Assembly: GCF_900604335.1 (NCBI RefSeq)
Contig: NZ_UWOD01000001.1
Location: forward strand, 833,501-897,500
Length of the DNA stretch: 64,000 bases
Reading direction: 5' to 3'
From: Intestinibacillus sp. Marseille-P6563
GTDB taxonomy: Bacteria; Bacillota; Clostridia; Oscillospirales; Butyricicoccaceae
The position numbers were made by a program, and so were the translations under genes. The notes beneath the pieces are model-generated. The model was not told the DNA's origin. It made no database searches and saw only the letters and a list, made by a program, of their open reading frames with translations. Shown here piece after piece: positions 16,852 to 24,057 of this stretch; position 1 is the stretch's first letter; each line of letters begins with the position of its first letter.

Positions 16852-18330
16852 GTGGTGAGAAAGATGCTGGAACGCGGGAAGATGGATCGCAATGTGATAG
16901 AGATGGTGGAAATAGATAGCCTGGTACCAGAGGGGCATTTACTTCGGAAAATAGACAAGGCAGTAGATTTCAACCGTTTATATGAAATGGTAGAACCGTT
17001 ATACTGTGAAGACAACGGCAGGCCGAGTGTAGACCCGGTGGTGCTGTTCAAAATGGTACTGATCCAGCATCTATATGGATTGCCATCCCTTCGGCGGACG
17101 GCGGAGGAGGTAAGCGGCAATATTTATTACCGCTGGTTTCTGGGGTATACCTTACAGGAGGAAACGCCCCACTTTTCCACGGTGAGCTATAACTTCCGGC
17201 ACCGCTTTACGGAGGAGACAGTAGACCAGGTATTCCGTTGGATTTTGGAGGAGGTAGCGGAGGCAGGTTATCTTTCCCCCAAGGCGGTATTTATAGACGG
17301 AACGCACATCAAAGCCAATGCCAATACCAAAAAGCAGGTGAAGGTGCGGATTCCGGCGGCATCCAGGCACTATGCCAAGGAACTGATGGAAGAGGTAAAC
17401 ACAGACCGGGAACTCCACGGAAAGAAACCCTTTGACGATGATGATGAGCCACCGGCTCCGACAAAGAAGCCCAGAGACAACACCTCCAAGAAGAAGCTGG
17501 CCCGGCGGAAGAAGGAAAAGCAGCGTACAGTGCCCCAGAGCGTAACAGACCCTGACAGCGGCCTGTTTGTGAAGGGAGAGCACAAGCGGCAGTTTGCCTA
17601 TGAGGCCCACACCGCCTGTGATAAGCATGGGTTTGTTCTGGAGACGGTCATTACCCCTGGAAATGTACATGACAGCGTGGCCTTTGATGAAGTGTATGAC
17701 CGTGTGACGGCAGATTTCCCGGAAGTAGAGACGATTGTTGCCGATTCCGCCTACAAGACCCCGCATATCTGTAAAAAGGTATTTGAAGATGGACGTGCGC
17801 TCTCCACCGCCTACAAGCGTCCGCAGACCATGAAGGGTGGACACGAGTGGTGGAAGTATGTGTATGACGAGTACTACAACTGTGTGCTCTGTCCGGAATA
17901 CCAAGTGTTGTCCTACCGTACCACCAACCGGGATGGATACCGGGAGTACAGAAGTGATCCTCGCGTCTGTGTAAACTGTCCTACCCGCCACCTGTGCACC
18001 CACTCCAAAGACTGTGTCAAAACGGTACAGCGGCATATCTGGAAAGACTATGAGGACTTAGCCGACGACGTCCGCTATACGCCAAAATACCAGAGACTTT
18101 ACAAGCGCCGGAAGGAAACCATTGAACGGGTCTTTGCCGACGCCAAGGAAAAACACGCCATGCGTTATACCCAGTACAGAGGCTTGGCCCAGGTGTCCAA
18201 CTGGGTGAAGCTTAAATTTGCTGCCATGAATCTCAAAAAACTGGCCTGTTGGTTGTGGAAGGAGAAGCTTGCTCCATTTACCCTTATCCTTCTTTGGCAG
18301 CTATACACAAGAAACCCGGCTTATGCTTGA
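16852..18330 (+). CDS. IS1182-family DDE transposase
   Basis: This 492-residue protein has the N-terminal DUF772-type domain (VPEGHLLRKIDKAVDFNRLY). A basic insert follows at about 190-225 (KKKLARRKKEKQR). The DDE core has VFIDGTHIKANANTKK, ADSAYKTPHICKK and a final glutamate in ERVFADAKEKHAMRYTQYRG. A CPEY...CVNCPTRHLC cysteine cluster lies before the last block. GTG 16852 and ATG 16864 are both possible starts; AGGTGG favours the ATG. Full length and apparently active. Confidence 0.9.
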   Translation: MVRKMLERGKMDRNVIEMVEIDSLVPEGHLLRKIDKAVDFNRLYEMVEPLYCEDNGRPSVDPVVLFKMVLIQHLYGLPSLRRTAEEVSGNIYYRWFLGYTLQEETPHFSTVSYNFRHRFTEETVDQVFRWILEEVAEAGYLSPKAVFIDGTHIKANANTKKQVKVRIPAASRHYAKELMEEVNTDRELHGKKPFDDDDEPPAPTKKPRDNTSKKKLARRKKEKQRTVPQSVTDPDSGLFVKGEHKRQFAYEAHTACDKHGFVLETVITPGNVHDSVAFDEVYDRVTADFPEVETIVADSAYKTPHICKKVFEDGRALSTAYKRPQTMKGGHEWWKYVYDEYYNCVLCPEYQVLSYRTTNRDGYREYRSDPRVCVNCPTRHLCTHSKDCVKTVQRHIWKDYEDLADDVRYTPKYQRLYKRRKETIERVFADAKEKHAMRYTQYRGLAQVSNWVKLKFAAMNLKKLACWLWKEKLAPFTLILLWQLYTRNPAYA

Positions 18331-18348
18331 CGCATATGCCGGGTTTCT
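18311..18348 (+). terminator. IS right-end hairpin
   Basis: GAAACCCGGC pairs with GCCGGGTTTC around an inner ATGC/GCAT helix, just after the transposase stop. Confidence 0.6.
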
Positions 18349-18358
18349 CGACAGGCTG

Positions 18359-18388
18359 AGCGGCAGAAAGGAACACCTTTCTGCCGCT
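18359..18388. repeat. 30-bp palindrome, right copy flanking the IS
   Basis: Identical to 16758-16787. It is read as the target duplication made when the IS entered the palindrome. Confidence 0.9.
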
Positions 18389-18469
18389 ATTTTTCTCAAT
18401 ATCATTTTCTGCAATTTTGCATTTTTGCAGTTGCGGAAAAGTGGGTGACTGTCAAATTCTTATGTGATA

Positions 18470-18495
18470 CTTTACCGCACATGAGCATTCGCGCC
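18470..18495. other. Right attachment junction of the nested element
   Basis: CTTTACCGCACA (18470-18481), the inverse of the left arm with one mismatch, is followed by 6 bases, the TT crossover pair (18488-18489) and then maff2 5' sequence (GGCGCG on the minus strand). Confidence 0.8.
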
Positions 18496-19470
18496 GGGGT
18501 TGTCGTTACCGTAACCTTCCAGCAGGTTGATGACGCCCCAGATGCCGAGACCGGCTCCCAGAGCAATAACGAGGGTCTGCAAAACGGTGATAGTTTCCTG
18601 CATCCGCTGGGGCGTATAGCTTTTGGGGAAATACTTCCGCAGGGTGTCGGAGGTGAAAGTCACTTTGTCGAGATCACTTTTCTTTTCCTCGCCCATGATG
18701 ACGCGCATCATATCAAGGGTCAGATGTCCTTCCTGGCTGTATTTCTTGAGCCGCTGGGCCTGGGAGAGAGAGGGGGTAGCCTGTTCGCTGTCCATCGCGT
18801 CCAGCAAGTCCCGCTGTTCCTCTTTTTTGAGGAAAGACAGCTCATAAGCCGGGTTGAGGGCGATTTTCTTTTCATCTACCATATCCAGCAGTTCGGGGAT
18901 AAGCTCCGTCAGGCGAATATAGCGGAAAATCTGATTTTTACTCTGGCCGACCTGTTCAGCCAAAAGCTCGCTGGACTTCTTTCCAGCAGACTTGTTCCCA
19001 ACTTGGGAACAAGTTAAATCCACGCGCTCACCTTGGTGCTTCATAGCATCCAGCTTCATCTTGTAGGCAAAGGCCCTCTCGCTGGGGAACAGGCTTTCCC
19101 GCTGTAAGTTGCTGTCCACCATGATGATGGTGGCGGCATCATCGTCCAAATCCCGGACGATGACCGGCATAGTCTCTTTCTCAGCCAGCTCACTGGCTCG
19201 GTGCCGCCTGTGTCCGGCTACCAGCTCATAGCCGCCCTCCGGGTCCGGCCGGGCAATCGCCGGAACCAGAACACCATACTGCCGAACACTGTCGGCGGTC
19301 TCCAGCATGGCCTCGTCATCCTTGACTTTGAAGGGATGGTTCTTGAAAGGATGCAGCTCAGACAGCGGGATTTCCTGTATCTTCTCCAGCTTGGCATCCT
19401 GGCGGCCTTCTTCGGTGGAGAATAAATCATCTACCGAGGCCAGCTCTACTTTTTTCGCGCTGCTTTTCAA
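18472..19470 (-). CDS. parB: ParB-like partition protein fused in frame to the Maff2 N-terminus
   Basis: This 332-residue product has a ParB/Spo0J nuclease-like domain (about 30-125, with LVAGHRRHRASELA and DLDDDAATIIMVDSNLQRES) and a HTH centre (SKNQIFRYIRLTELIPELLD). From about residue 293 the ParB C-terminus is replaced by the Maff2 sequence TVLQTLVIALGAGLGIWGVI and NLLEGYGNDNPGA. Six element-derived codons and a stop at 18472 follow. The ATG at 19470 overlaps parA by 44 bases. DNA binding may survive; the hydrophobic tail would tether it to the membrane. Confidence 0.82.
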   Translation of the reverse strand: MKSSAKKVELASVDDLFSTEEGRQDAKLEKIQEIPLSELHPFKNHPFKVKDDEAMLETADSVRQYGVLVPAIARPDPEGGYELVAGHRRHRASELAEKETMPVIVRDLDDDAATIIMVDSNLQRESLFPSERAFAYKMKLDAMKHQGERVDLTCSQVGNKSAGKKSSELLAEQVGQSKNQIFRYIRLTELIPELLDMVDEKKIALNPAYELSFLKKEEQRDLLDAMDSEQATPSLSQAQRLKKYSQEGHLTLDMMRVIMGEEKKSDLDKVTFTSDTLRKYFPKSYTPQRMQETITVLQTLVIALGAGLGIWGVINLLEGYGNDNPGANAHVR

Positions 19471-20248
19471 GTTTCATCACCTCCTGGGTCAGATTTTTGT
19501 ACCCCTCGGCCACCTTGCCATTGGGGTCATGGGCAAAAATACTCTTGCCCTCGGCACTGATTTCTTTTGCCCGGACAGAATGGGGAATCTCGGTGCCGAA
19601 CACCTTGATTTTGCTGCCATAGGTCTCCCGCAGCAGGGCAGCAATCTCCTTGGCGAAGTTGGTGCGGTTGTCCACCATCGTCAGCAGGATACCGTCGATC
19701 TGGAGCTTGGGGTTGATCTGCCGCTTCACCTTGCTTATGGTCTGGAGCAGCTGTTCCAGGCCCTTGGCGGGCAGATACTCCGCCTGGACGGGGATTATGA
19801 CCCTGTTGGCGGCTGCCAGTGCATTGACCGTGAGCATACCCAAGGAGGGCTGGCAGTCAATCAGGATATGAGAATACTGTCCCTTGAGCGTGTCCAGGTA
19901 TTGCCGCAGGATGGTCTCTCGGCTCATGGCATTCACCAGAGAGACCTCCATACCGGAGAGCTGGATGTCAGCGGGTATCAGGTCAACACCTTCCGGGTGG
20001 TGCAGGATACCCTCGCCGGGGCGCAGCGGCTCGTCCATCAGGATACGGCCCATAGCGTCGGACAGGGTAAAGGGCAGCTTGTCCGGCTGGGGATGACCCA
20101 GGCTGATGGTCAAGCTGCCCTGTGGGTCTCCGTCAATCAGCAGCACTTTCTTCCCGGACTGCGCCAATCCAACACCCAGGTTTTCACAGGTCGTTGTCTT
20201 GCCGACGCCTCCTTTTTGGTTGGCGATGGCGATAATTTGCGTGTTCAT
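19427..20248 (-). CDS. parA: ParA/Soj-family partition ATPase
   Basis: This 273-residue protein starts at ATG 20248 after GAGGTGATTGTT. The deviant Walker A is KGGVGKTTT (about residues 11-19), with LLIDGDPQGSLT and ILIDCQPSLGML for Walker A' and B. With ParB it stabilises the excised element or controls transfer. In Tn1549-type elements it is the first gene of the conjugation side, which fits its position at the right end of the element here. Confidence 0.9.
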   Translation of the reverse strand: MNTQIIAIANQKGGVGKTTTCENLGVGLAQSGKKVLLIDGDPQGSLTISLGHPQPDKLPFTLSDAMGRILMDEPLRPGEGILHHPEGVDLIPADIQLSGMEVSLVNAMSRETILRQYLDTLKGQYSHILIDCQPSLGMLTVNALAAANRVIIPVQAEYLPAKGLEQLLQTISKVKRQINPKLQIDGILLTMVDNRTNFAKEIAALLRETYGSKIKVFGTEIPHSVRAKEISAEGKSIFAHDPNGKVAEGYKNLTQEVMKLEKQREKSRAGLGR

Positions 20249-20311
20249 AACAATCACCTCGTTTCTGTTTGGTGTTGTCATGTGCCTGCACAGCAGTCCT
20301 GGAAATGACAA

Positions 20312-20345
20312 AAGCCGCCACTTGAACAAGTGACGGCTTCGCCTA
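20312..20345 (-). promoter_or_regulatory. Hairpin in the parA leader
   Basis: AAGCCGCCACTTG-AA-CAAGTGACGGCTT forms a 13-bp stem with one A-C mismatch; on the minus strand TTTTGTC follows. It may act as an attenuator or upstream terminator before parA. In the rest of 20249-20552 I see no gene; an element end probably lies in it. Confidence 0.45.
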
Positions 20346-20552
20346 AATCCAATATTCTACTGTGCTTGAAATCAAAAGGCTTTGAGTTCCTTTCTGCTAT
20401 TCATTTGTCGTTAATGAAACACCCCCTATAATTCGACTTATTTCAGTATGATTTTTCGGTTTGGAAAAGGATGAAAAAACCAGACTGAAAACCTCAAAAC
20501 CCTTGATTCTACGGGGCTTTTCCGGTTTGTCGTAATTATACCGTAAGGGCAC

Positions 20553-20795
20553 ACTTTCGCCACGATGGCCCTCTCCAGCGGCGTGGATGTGAAGACATTG
20601 TCCAGTATGCTGGGCCACTTCAGCGCCGGGTTCACCCTCGACACCTATACGCACATCACTAACGAGATGCAGAGAGGTGCGGCGGAGAAGATCGGCGGCT
20701 TCATGGAAACAGCCACAGCCAAGCCGGAACCCGAGCCGCCCGACCCACCGGAGGAGAGCCGGTGCAAGGTGATCCCGTTTGAGAGGGTCGGGTGA
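20553..20795 (+). pseudogene. Tyrosine integrase C-terminal remnant
   Basis: The forward frame reads HTFATMALSSGVDVKTLSSM, LGHFSAGFTLDTYTH and then an acidic Pro-rich end, which is the box II and catalytic Tyr region of a Tn1549-type phage integrase. Homology starts exactly at the conserved (R)HTFAT motif; the next codons upstream include a stop, so roughly 300 N-terminal residues are missing. It is either a leftover of another element into which this ICE inserted, or a deletion product. Confidence 0.8.
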
Positions 20796-20802
20796 AAAAC
20801 AT

Positions 20803-20840
20803 ATCGGGGCATACAGTTCAATCTATATGCCCCGATATGG
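20803..20840. terminator. Bidirectional terminator between integrase remnant and ATPase gene
   Basis: A 14-bp perfect stem CATATCGGGGCATA / TATGCCCCGATATG lies between two convergent reading frames. Confidence 0.75.
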
Positions 20841-20841
20841 C

Positions 20842-22539
20842 TTACTTATTATTCAACTCTTGTAACAAAGAAACATTAGCAGTATAGTCTTCCGGACAAA
20901 GTAATTCGTACTTGTTGTTGGTAAGAGTGATAACGGAATCAAAAGAATCCAAAATCTCGTCTCCTGAAAAACCAAGACCCGAAACGATAAGCTGGTTTTC
21001 AGTTATACGCTCACAAATATAACTATATATTTGGCGTTTTTTCGTTTCGTCAGTCTCTGCGTTGTTTGGACTATCGAAAACAACCGGAAAATCTATCGCA
21101 GAAGGATTGAACTCATGTTTGAGCTGAATCAGATTAACATACCAAATAATTGTTGAAAGAGGATTATTGCTACCTCCAGCAGTAAAAGTTCGCTTAATGT
21201 TTTCAAAGCTTTTTGCATTGATTCCTTCAAGGCCAAAACGATTTTTATCAGCCAGCATCAAGGTGTAGTATCGCTCGTTAATTTTTTTCTTGATCTGATC
21301 ATATTTGCGAAGTGATTTTCTTACTTCCTTAAGCTTCTGTTCGTTTTCTGATATGCTGATACGAATAGAATCCAAGTCTTCAGAGACAGATTCTTTGATA
21401 TCAATAAAGCCTTTGTGCCTTAAGATATCATTAATTTCTGTTGATGCAATATCCATTGACTCTTCGTATTTTTTCAATTTAGAAAGCCATTGTGAGTACT
21501 CTTCCTCATATTCCGCAATTTTTCGGTCGATTTCCATAATGCTGTATTGCATATCACTGCTAAGCAAAATAATGTCATCACCGGTACTGTATTTCTTAAT
21601 CCTCAAATCTATTACATCACTTATTTCTGACTTGCAAAATGGACAGATGTGATTATTGAGCGAGGCAATTTGAAGATCATTTTCTTTGCCGAACAGTGTT
21701 AGAGCATGGAGACGATGATCCATGTCTGCCTTTTCATTGCGTAGTTGAATCAGTTTTCGACGGAGGCGATTCAAAGCATTGGATAGCTTATTATACTCAT
21801 CTTTTGTGCGGTTGACATCTGCTCTCAAATGTTCGATATCTTTAGAGTAGGACACTGAATGGATGTTCTCAAAAATTTTGTCTAACATCATACAGGTCAT
21901 TTTCTGTTCATTCTCTAACCGTCTGCTTTCCGCTAAAAAGGTATCCTGCTCCTGAACTAACATATAATAATCATCATCAAATGCACCAAAATGGTAGTAT
22001 AAAACATTTTCTTTGAAGTCGGGATATTCACCAAGATGCTGGAAGGATGCGAACTGTGAGCCATTTTGATAATCTTGATCTACAAAATAAAGAAGGTAGT
22101 TGTAGACTGCGGAAGCAATTTCTAACTCTTGTACATAGCCATCATCTGCATCTCGTTCTCTGGGAGGTAATTTAACCGCAAAGCCAGTAATATTTGACAG
22201 CCGCTCCGATAATTCATGCCTTGAAATTACTGAAAATAGGAGCTTTTTTTCACTATTAAACATCTTAAACAGCTTATTGTGCCGATACATATAGTATTCG
22301 TTATTATCCACACTAAAATGAAGAATATATGTTTTGGTTGAATCTTCCCATTTCCCCTCAAAATAGCAGTCAGCTCCCATTGTATGATATAGAGCCTTCA
22401 TAATAACTGATTTACCGCGATCAGTTCCATCGTGTGCATCAGAAGTAATTATTGTACGGCCGGGAGCAAATGAAATCTTCTTTGCTAATTTTTCGGAAGG
22501 CGAAAACAAATATAAATCTTTGAAAATCAGTTTACCCAT
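20842..22539 (-). CDS. DUF2326-like SMC/ABC-type ATPase with zinc hook (defence module)
   Basis: This 565-residue protein has a variant Walker A DGTDRGKS (about 37-44), in which Asp replaces the first glycine. Long coiled-coil arms flank a Rad50-like hook CPFC (about 290). A C-terminal ATPase half has FPVVFDSPNNAETDE as Walker B with the DSP signature. These features match DUF2326-type ATPases of ABC-3C systems and Lamassu LmuB-type SMC proteins, which sense DNA and license an effector. Its ATG overlaps the nuclease stop by eight bases. AT-rich compared with its neighbours, so probably acquired. Confidence 0.75.
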   Translation of the reverse strand: MGKLIFKDLYLFSPSEKLAKKISFAPGRTIITSDAHDGTDRGKSVIMKALYHTMGADCYFEGKWEDSTKTYILHFSVDNNEYYMYRHNKLFKMFNSEKKLLFSVISRHELSERLSNITGFAVKLPPRERDADDGYVQELEIASAVYNYLLYFVDQDYQNGSQFASFQHLGEYPDFKENVLYYHFGAFDDDYYMLVQEQDTFLAESRRLENEQKMTCMMLDKIFENIHSVSYSKDIEHLRADVNRTKDEYNKLSNALNRLRRKLIQLRNEKADMDHRLHALTLFGKENDLQIASLNNHICPFCKSEISDVIDLRIKKYSTGDDIILLSSDMQYSIMEIDRKIAEYEEEYSQWLSKLKKYEESMDIASTEINDILRHKGFIDIKESVSEDLDSIRISISENEQKLKEVRKSLRKYDQIKKKINERYYTLMLADKNRFGLEGINAKSFENIKRTFTAGGSNNPLSTIIWYVNLIQLKHEFNPSAIDFPVVFDSPNNAETDETKKRQIYSYICERITENQLIVSGLGFSGDEILDSFDSVITLTNNKYELLCPEDYTANVSLLQELNNK

Positions 22540-23521
22540 TTAGACCACACTCCCACCTCTTAATAACCAATAATATAAAAACATATATGTCCGTTTGACT
22601 GTACTCTATCGGGAATGTAGTAGAGTAACGAGACAAAATTATTTCAGTCATCTCCTCAAAGGATACATCCGTCGAAATAGTATCTATATACTCAAATAAA
22701 GTTTGCTGTTTTGCTTGTAATTCAAGTGATTTGCACTCTGCTTCAACGATTTTTGCTAAAGATTGTTTCAGTTTTCGTTTTTCACCAATAGTAACCTGTT
22801 TCTGTTCAATGTAATCTTGAATAAGGGAAACTGAATTATCAGTTTTGTCCATATGATGATTGAGCATATTGTTTAACTCGGCTTTTGTAATACCCTTGCA
22901 TTTGATTAGTTCAGAATAATCCTGAGAGCTTAGTTCATAACACGCCTTTTCAGTAACAGTATCAAGAATTAGCCGGTATAGTGCATTAGGCTTCACTGGT
23001 TCACAGCCCTTGATTCTCTCAAAACTCCCGGTTATTTTTCCGATAATATCATTTTGTGGTGCCAAAAGATTCATTGGAGTGTAAATATAGTACAAGTTCG
23101 TTAAATCTACATTTTCTCGAGACAGCTCCTCAGATAGTGCAGCTCGTACAGTCGTTTGGCTTATTTCATCCAGTTCATCAAACGAAAAAAACTCTTTGTC
23201 GGATATTGCTACCTTACCTATTTGAAGAAAAGCATTTGAAACAAGAGCACATCGAATTGGAGTTTCGGGTGCTGAAGCGTCTTTTAGAACGAAGAGTTTA
23301 GCTATTATGCTCGGTCCTTCTTTATGCCGCTTTAGGTCTGAAAACTTATAGGGGGACTGGATTTTATGTGTTTTAATTTGATAAAATTCGACGGAGTCAT
23401 TGAAATGGATTTCAATATCGCACTTGTAATCAAACACAACGCAAAAATCCTCTTTATCAAAGAGGTCAAACATTTTACTTATACCCCAACAAAGCTCTTG
23501 ACGAAATCTATTCTTACTCAT
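22532..23521 (-). CDS. DUF4297/Cap4-like dsDNA nuclease (effector of the defence module)
   Basis: This protein has about 329 residues from ATG 23521 (MSKNRFRQELCWGISKMFD). Asp/Glu residues in DYKCDIEIHF and the EFYQIKTHK motif fit a PD-(D/E)xK-type Cap4/DUF4297 nuclease fold. A helical C-terminal half probably docks on the ATPase. The frame stays open upstream, and FDLSGS before the ATG looks conserved, but I find no in-frame ATG, GTG or TTG close to the purine-rich AGAGGGGGG site. The start is therefore uncertain. It is translationally coupled to the ATPase. Confidence 0.7.
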   Translation of the reverse strand: MSKNRFRQELCWGISKMFDLFDKEDFCVVFDYKCDIEIHFNDSVEFYQIKTHKIQSPYKFSDLKRHKEGPSIIAKLFVLKDASAPETPIRCALVSNAFLQIGKVAISDKEFFSFDELDEISQTTVRAALSEELSRENVDLTNLYYIYTPMNLLAPQNDIIGKITGSFERIKGCEPVKPNALYRLILDTVTEKACYELSSQDYSELIKCKGITKAELNNMLNHHMDKTDNSVSLIQDYIEQKQVTIGEKRKLKQSLAKIVEAECKSLELQAKQQTLFEYIDTISTDVSFEEMTEIILSRYSTTFPIEYSQTDIYVFILLVIKRWECGLNG

Positions 23522-23562
23522 TGAGCCTGAAAGGTCAAATGGAATTTTGGAATAAACATCAA

Positions 23563-23652
23563 CTACCCCAAGATGCTTTCCCCCCTCTTGTAAATAGAAA
23601 AGGCCGCATGGGAATACACCCACACGGCTACCTTGGTGGCACAAAGGCTCAC
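23563..23652 (-). promoter_or_regulatory. Leader with terminator-like hairpin and possible leader peptide
   Basis: On the minus strand AGCCGTGTGGG and CCCATGCGGCCT pair (11 bp, one bulge; about 23596-23625), followed by TTTTCTATTT, between the promoter and the nuclease gene. A 29-codon frame (GTG 23652 to TAG 23563; contains CATKVAVWVYSHAAF) spans the hairpin. This arrangement suits transcription attenuation. Confidence 0.5.
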
Positions 23653-23661
23653 CGTAAAATT

Positions 23662-23690
23662 ATTATAAAGGATAAGACTGGAAAACTCAA
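23662..23690 (-). promoter_or_regulatory. Promoter of the nuclease-ATPase operon
   Basis: TTGAGT (23690-23685) and TATAAT (23667-23662) are separated by exactly 17 bases on the minus strand. Confidence 0.7.
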
Positions 23691-23861
23691 GAATTTGTCG
23701 TATCCACAACGAAAAAACAGCAATCATACCAGTTAGGGATGGGTTAGGGATTTGGCGGTTTCAGTCGCTATTCTTACTCATGTGCCTACCGCCTCTCTGT
23801 GTCTTGAATCACATCTGAACGGCACTCGCCGAAATTACAAAAACCGAACTAAAAATGCAGA

Positions 23862-23885
23862 AAAACCGCCAATTTAGGCGGTTTT
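23862..23885. terminator. Terminator downstream of tRNA-Pro
   Basis: AAAACCGCC-AATTTA-GGCGGTTTT is flanked by A and T runs, so it works in either direction; it lies 3' of the tRNA. Confidence 0.8.
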
Positions 23886-23896
23886 TCTAAGAAAGG

Positions 23897-23972
23897 TGGT
23901 CCGAGTGACAGGATTCGAACCTGCGGCATCCTGCTCCCAAAGCAGGCGCGCTACCAACTGCGCTACACCCGG
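23897..23972 (-). tRNA. tRNA-Pro (anticodon UGG), CCA encoded
   Basis: The minus strand folds as a cloverleaf: acceptor CCGGGTG/CACTCGG, anticodon stem CCTGC/GCAGG with loop TTTGGGA (anticodon TGG), TPsiC loop GGTTCGAATCC, discriminator A and encoded CCA (23899-23897). The 3' end faces the defence module. I found no repeat of this 3' end in the window that would mark it as an attachment site. Confidence 0.95.
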
Positions 23973-24057
23973 ATAAAGAAAGAGCTGCTTCTTAACAGCC
24001 CTTTCAGTTTACCACAATCTATGAAATGATGTCAAGCGGCGTGCCTGTTTTTTCTCT

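Larger units (their letters stand above)
16788..18358 (+). mobile_element. IS1182-family insertion sequence
   Basis: The 1571-bp element has imperfect terminal inverted repeats, CAGTCTGTCGAAAAA at the left against CAGCCTGTCGAGAAA (reverse complement) at the right. It carries one DDE transposase and is bounded by direct copies of a 30-bp palindrome. Insertion into hairpins with long variable duplications is known for the IS1182 family. A left hairpin (near 16797-16829) and a right hairpin (18311-18348) probably insulate the transposase gene. Confidence 0.85.

Noticed and set aside
23521-23736. A 71-codon plus-strand frame antisense to the nuclease leader
   Set aside because: The promoter and hairpin signals in this interval belong to the minus strand; no Shine-Dalgarno site precedes it.
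23897-23972. tRNA-Pro 3' end as the ICE attachment site
   Set aside because: No copy of the tRNA 3' end was found near the integrase remnant or elsewhere in the window, and Tn1549-like elements do not usually use tRNA genes.
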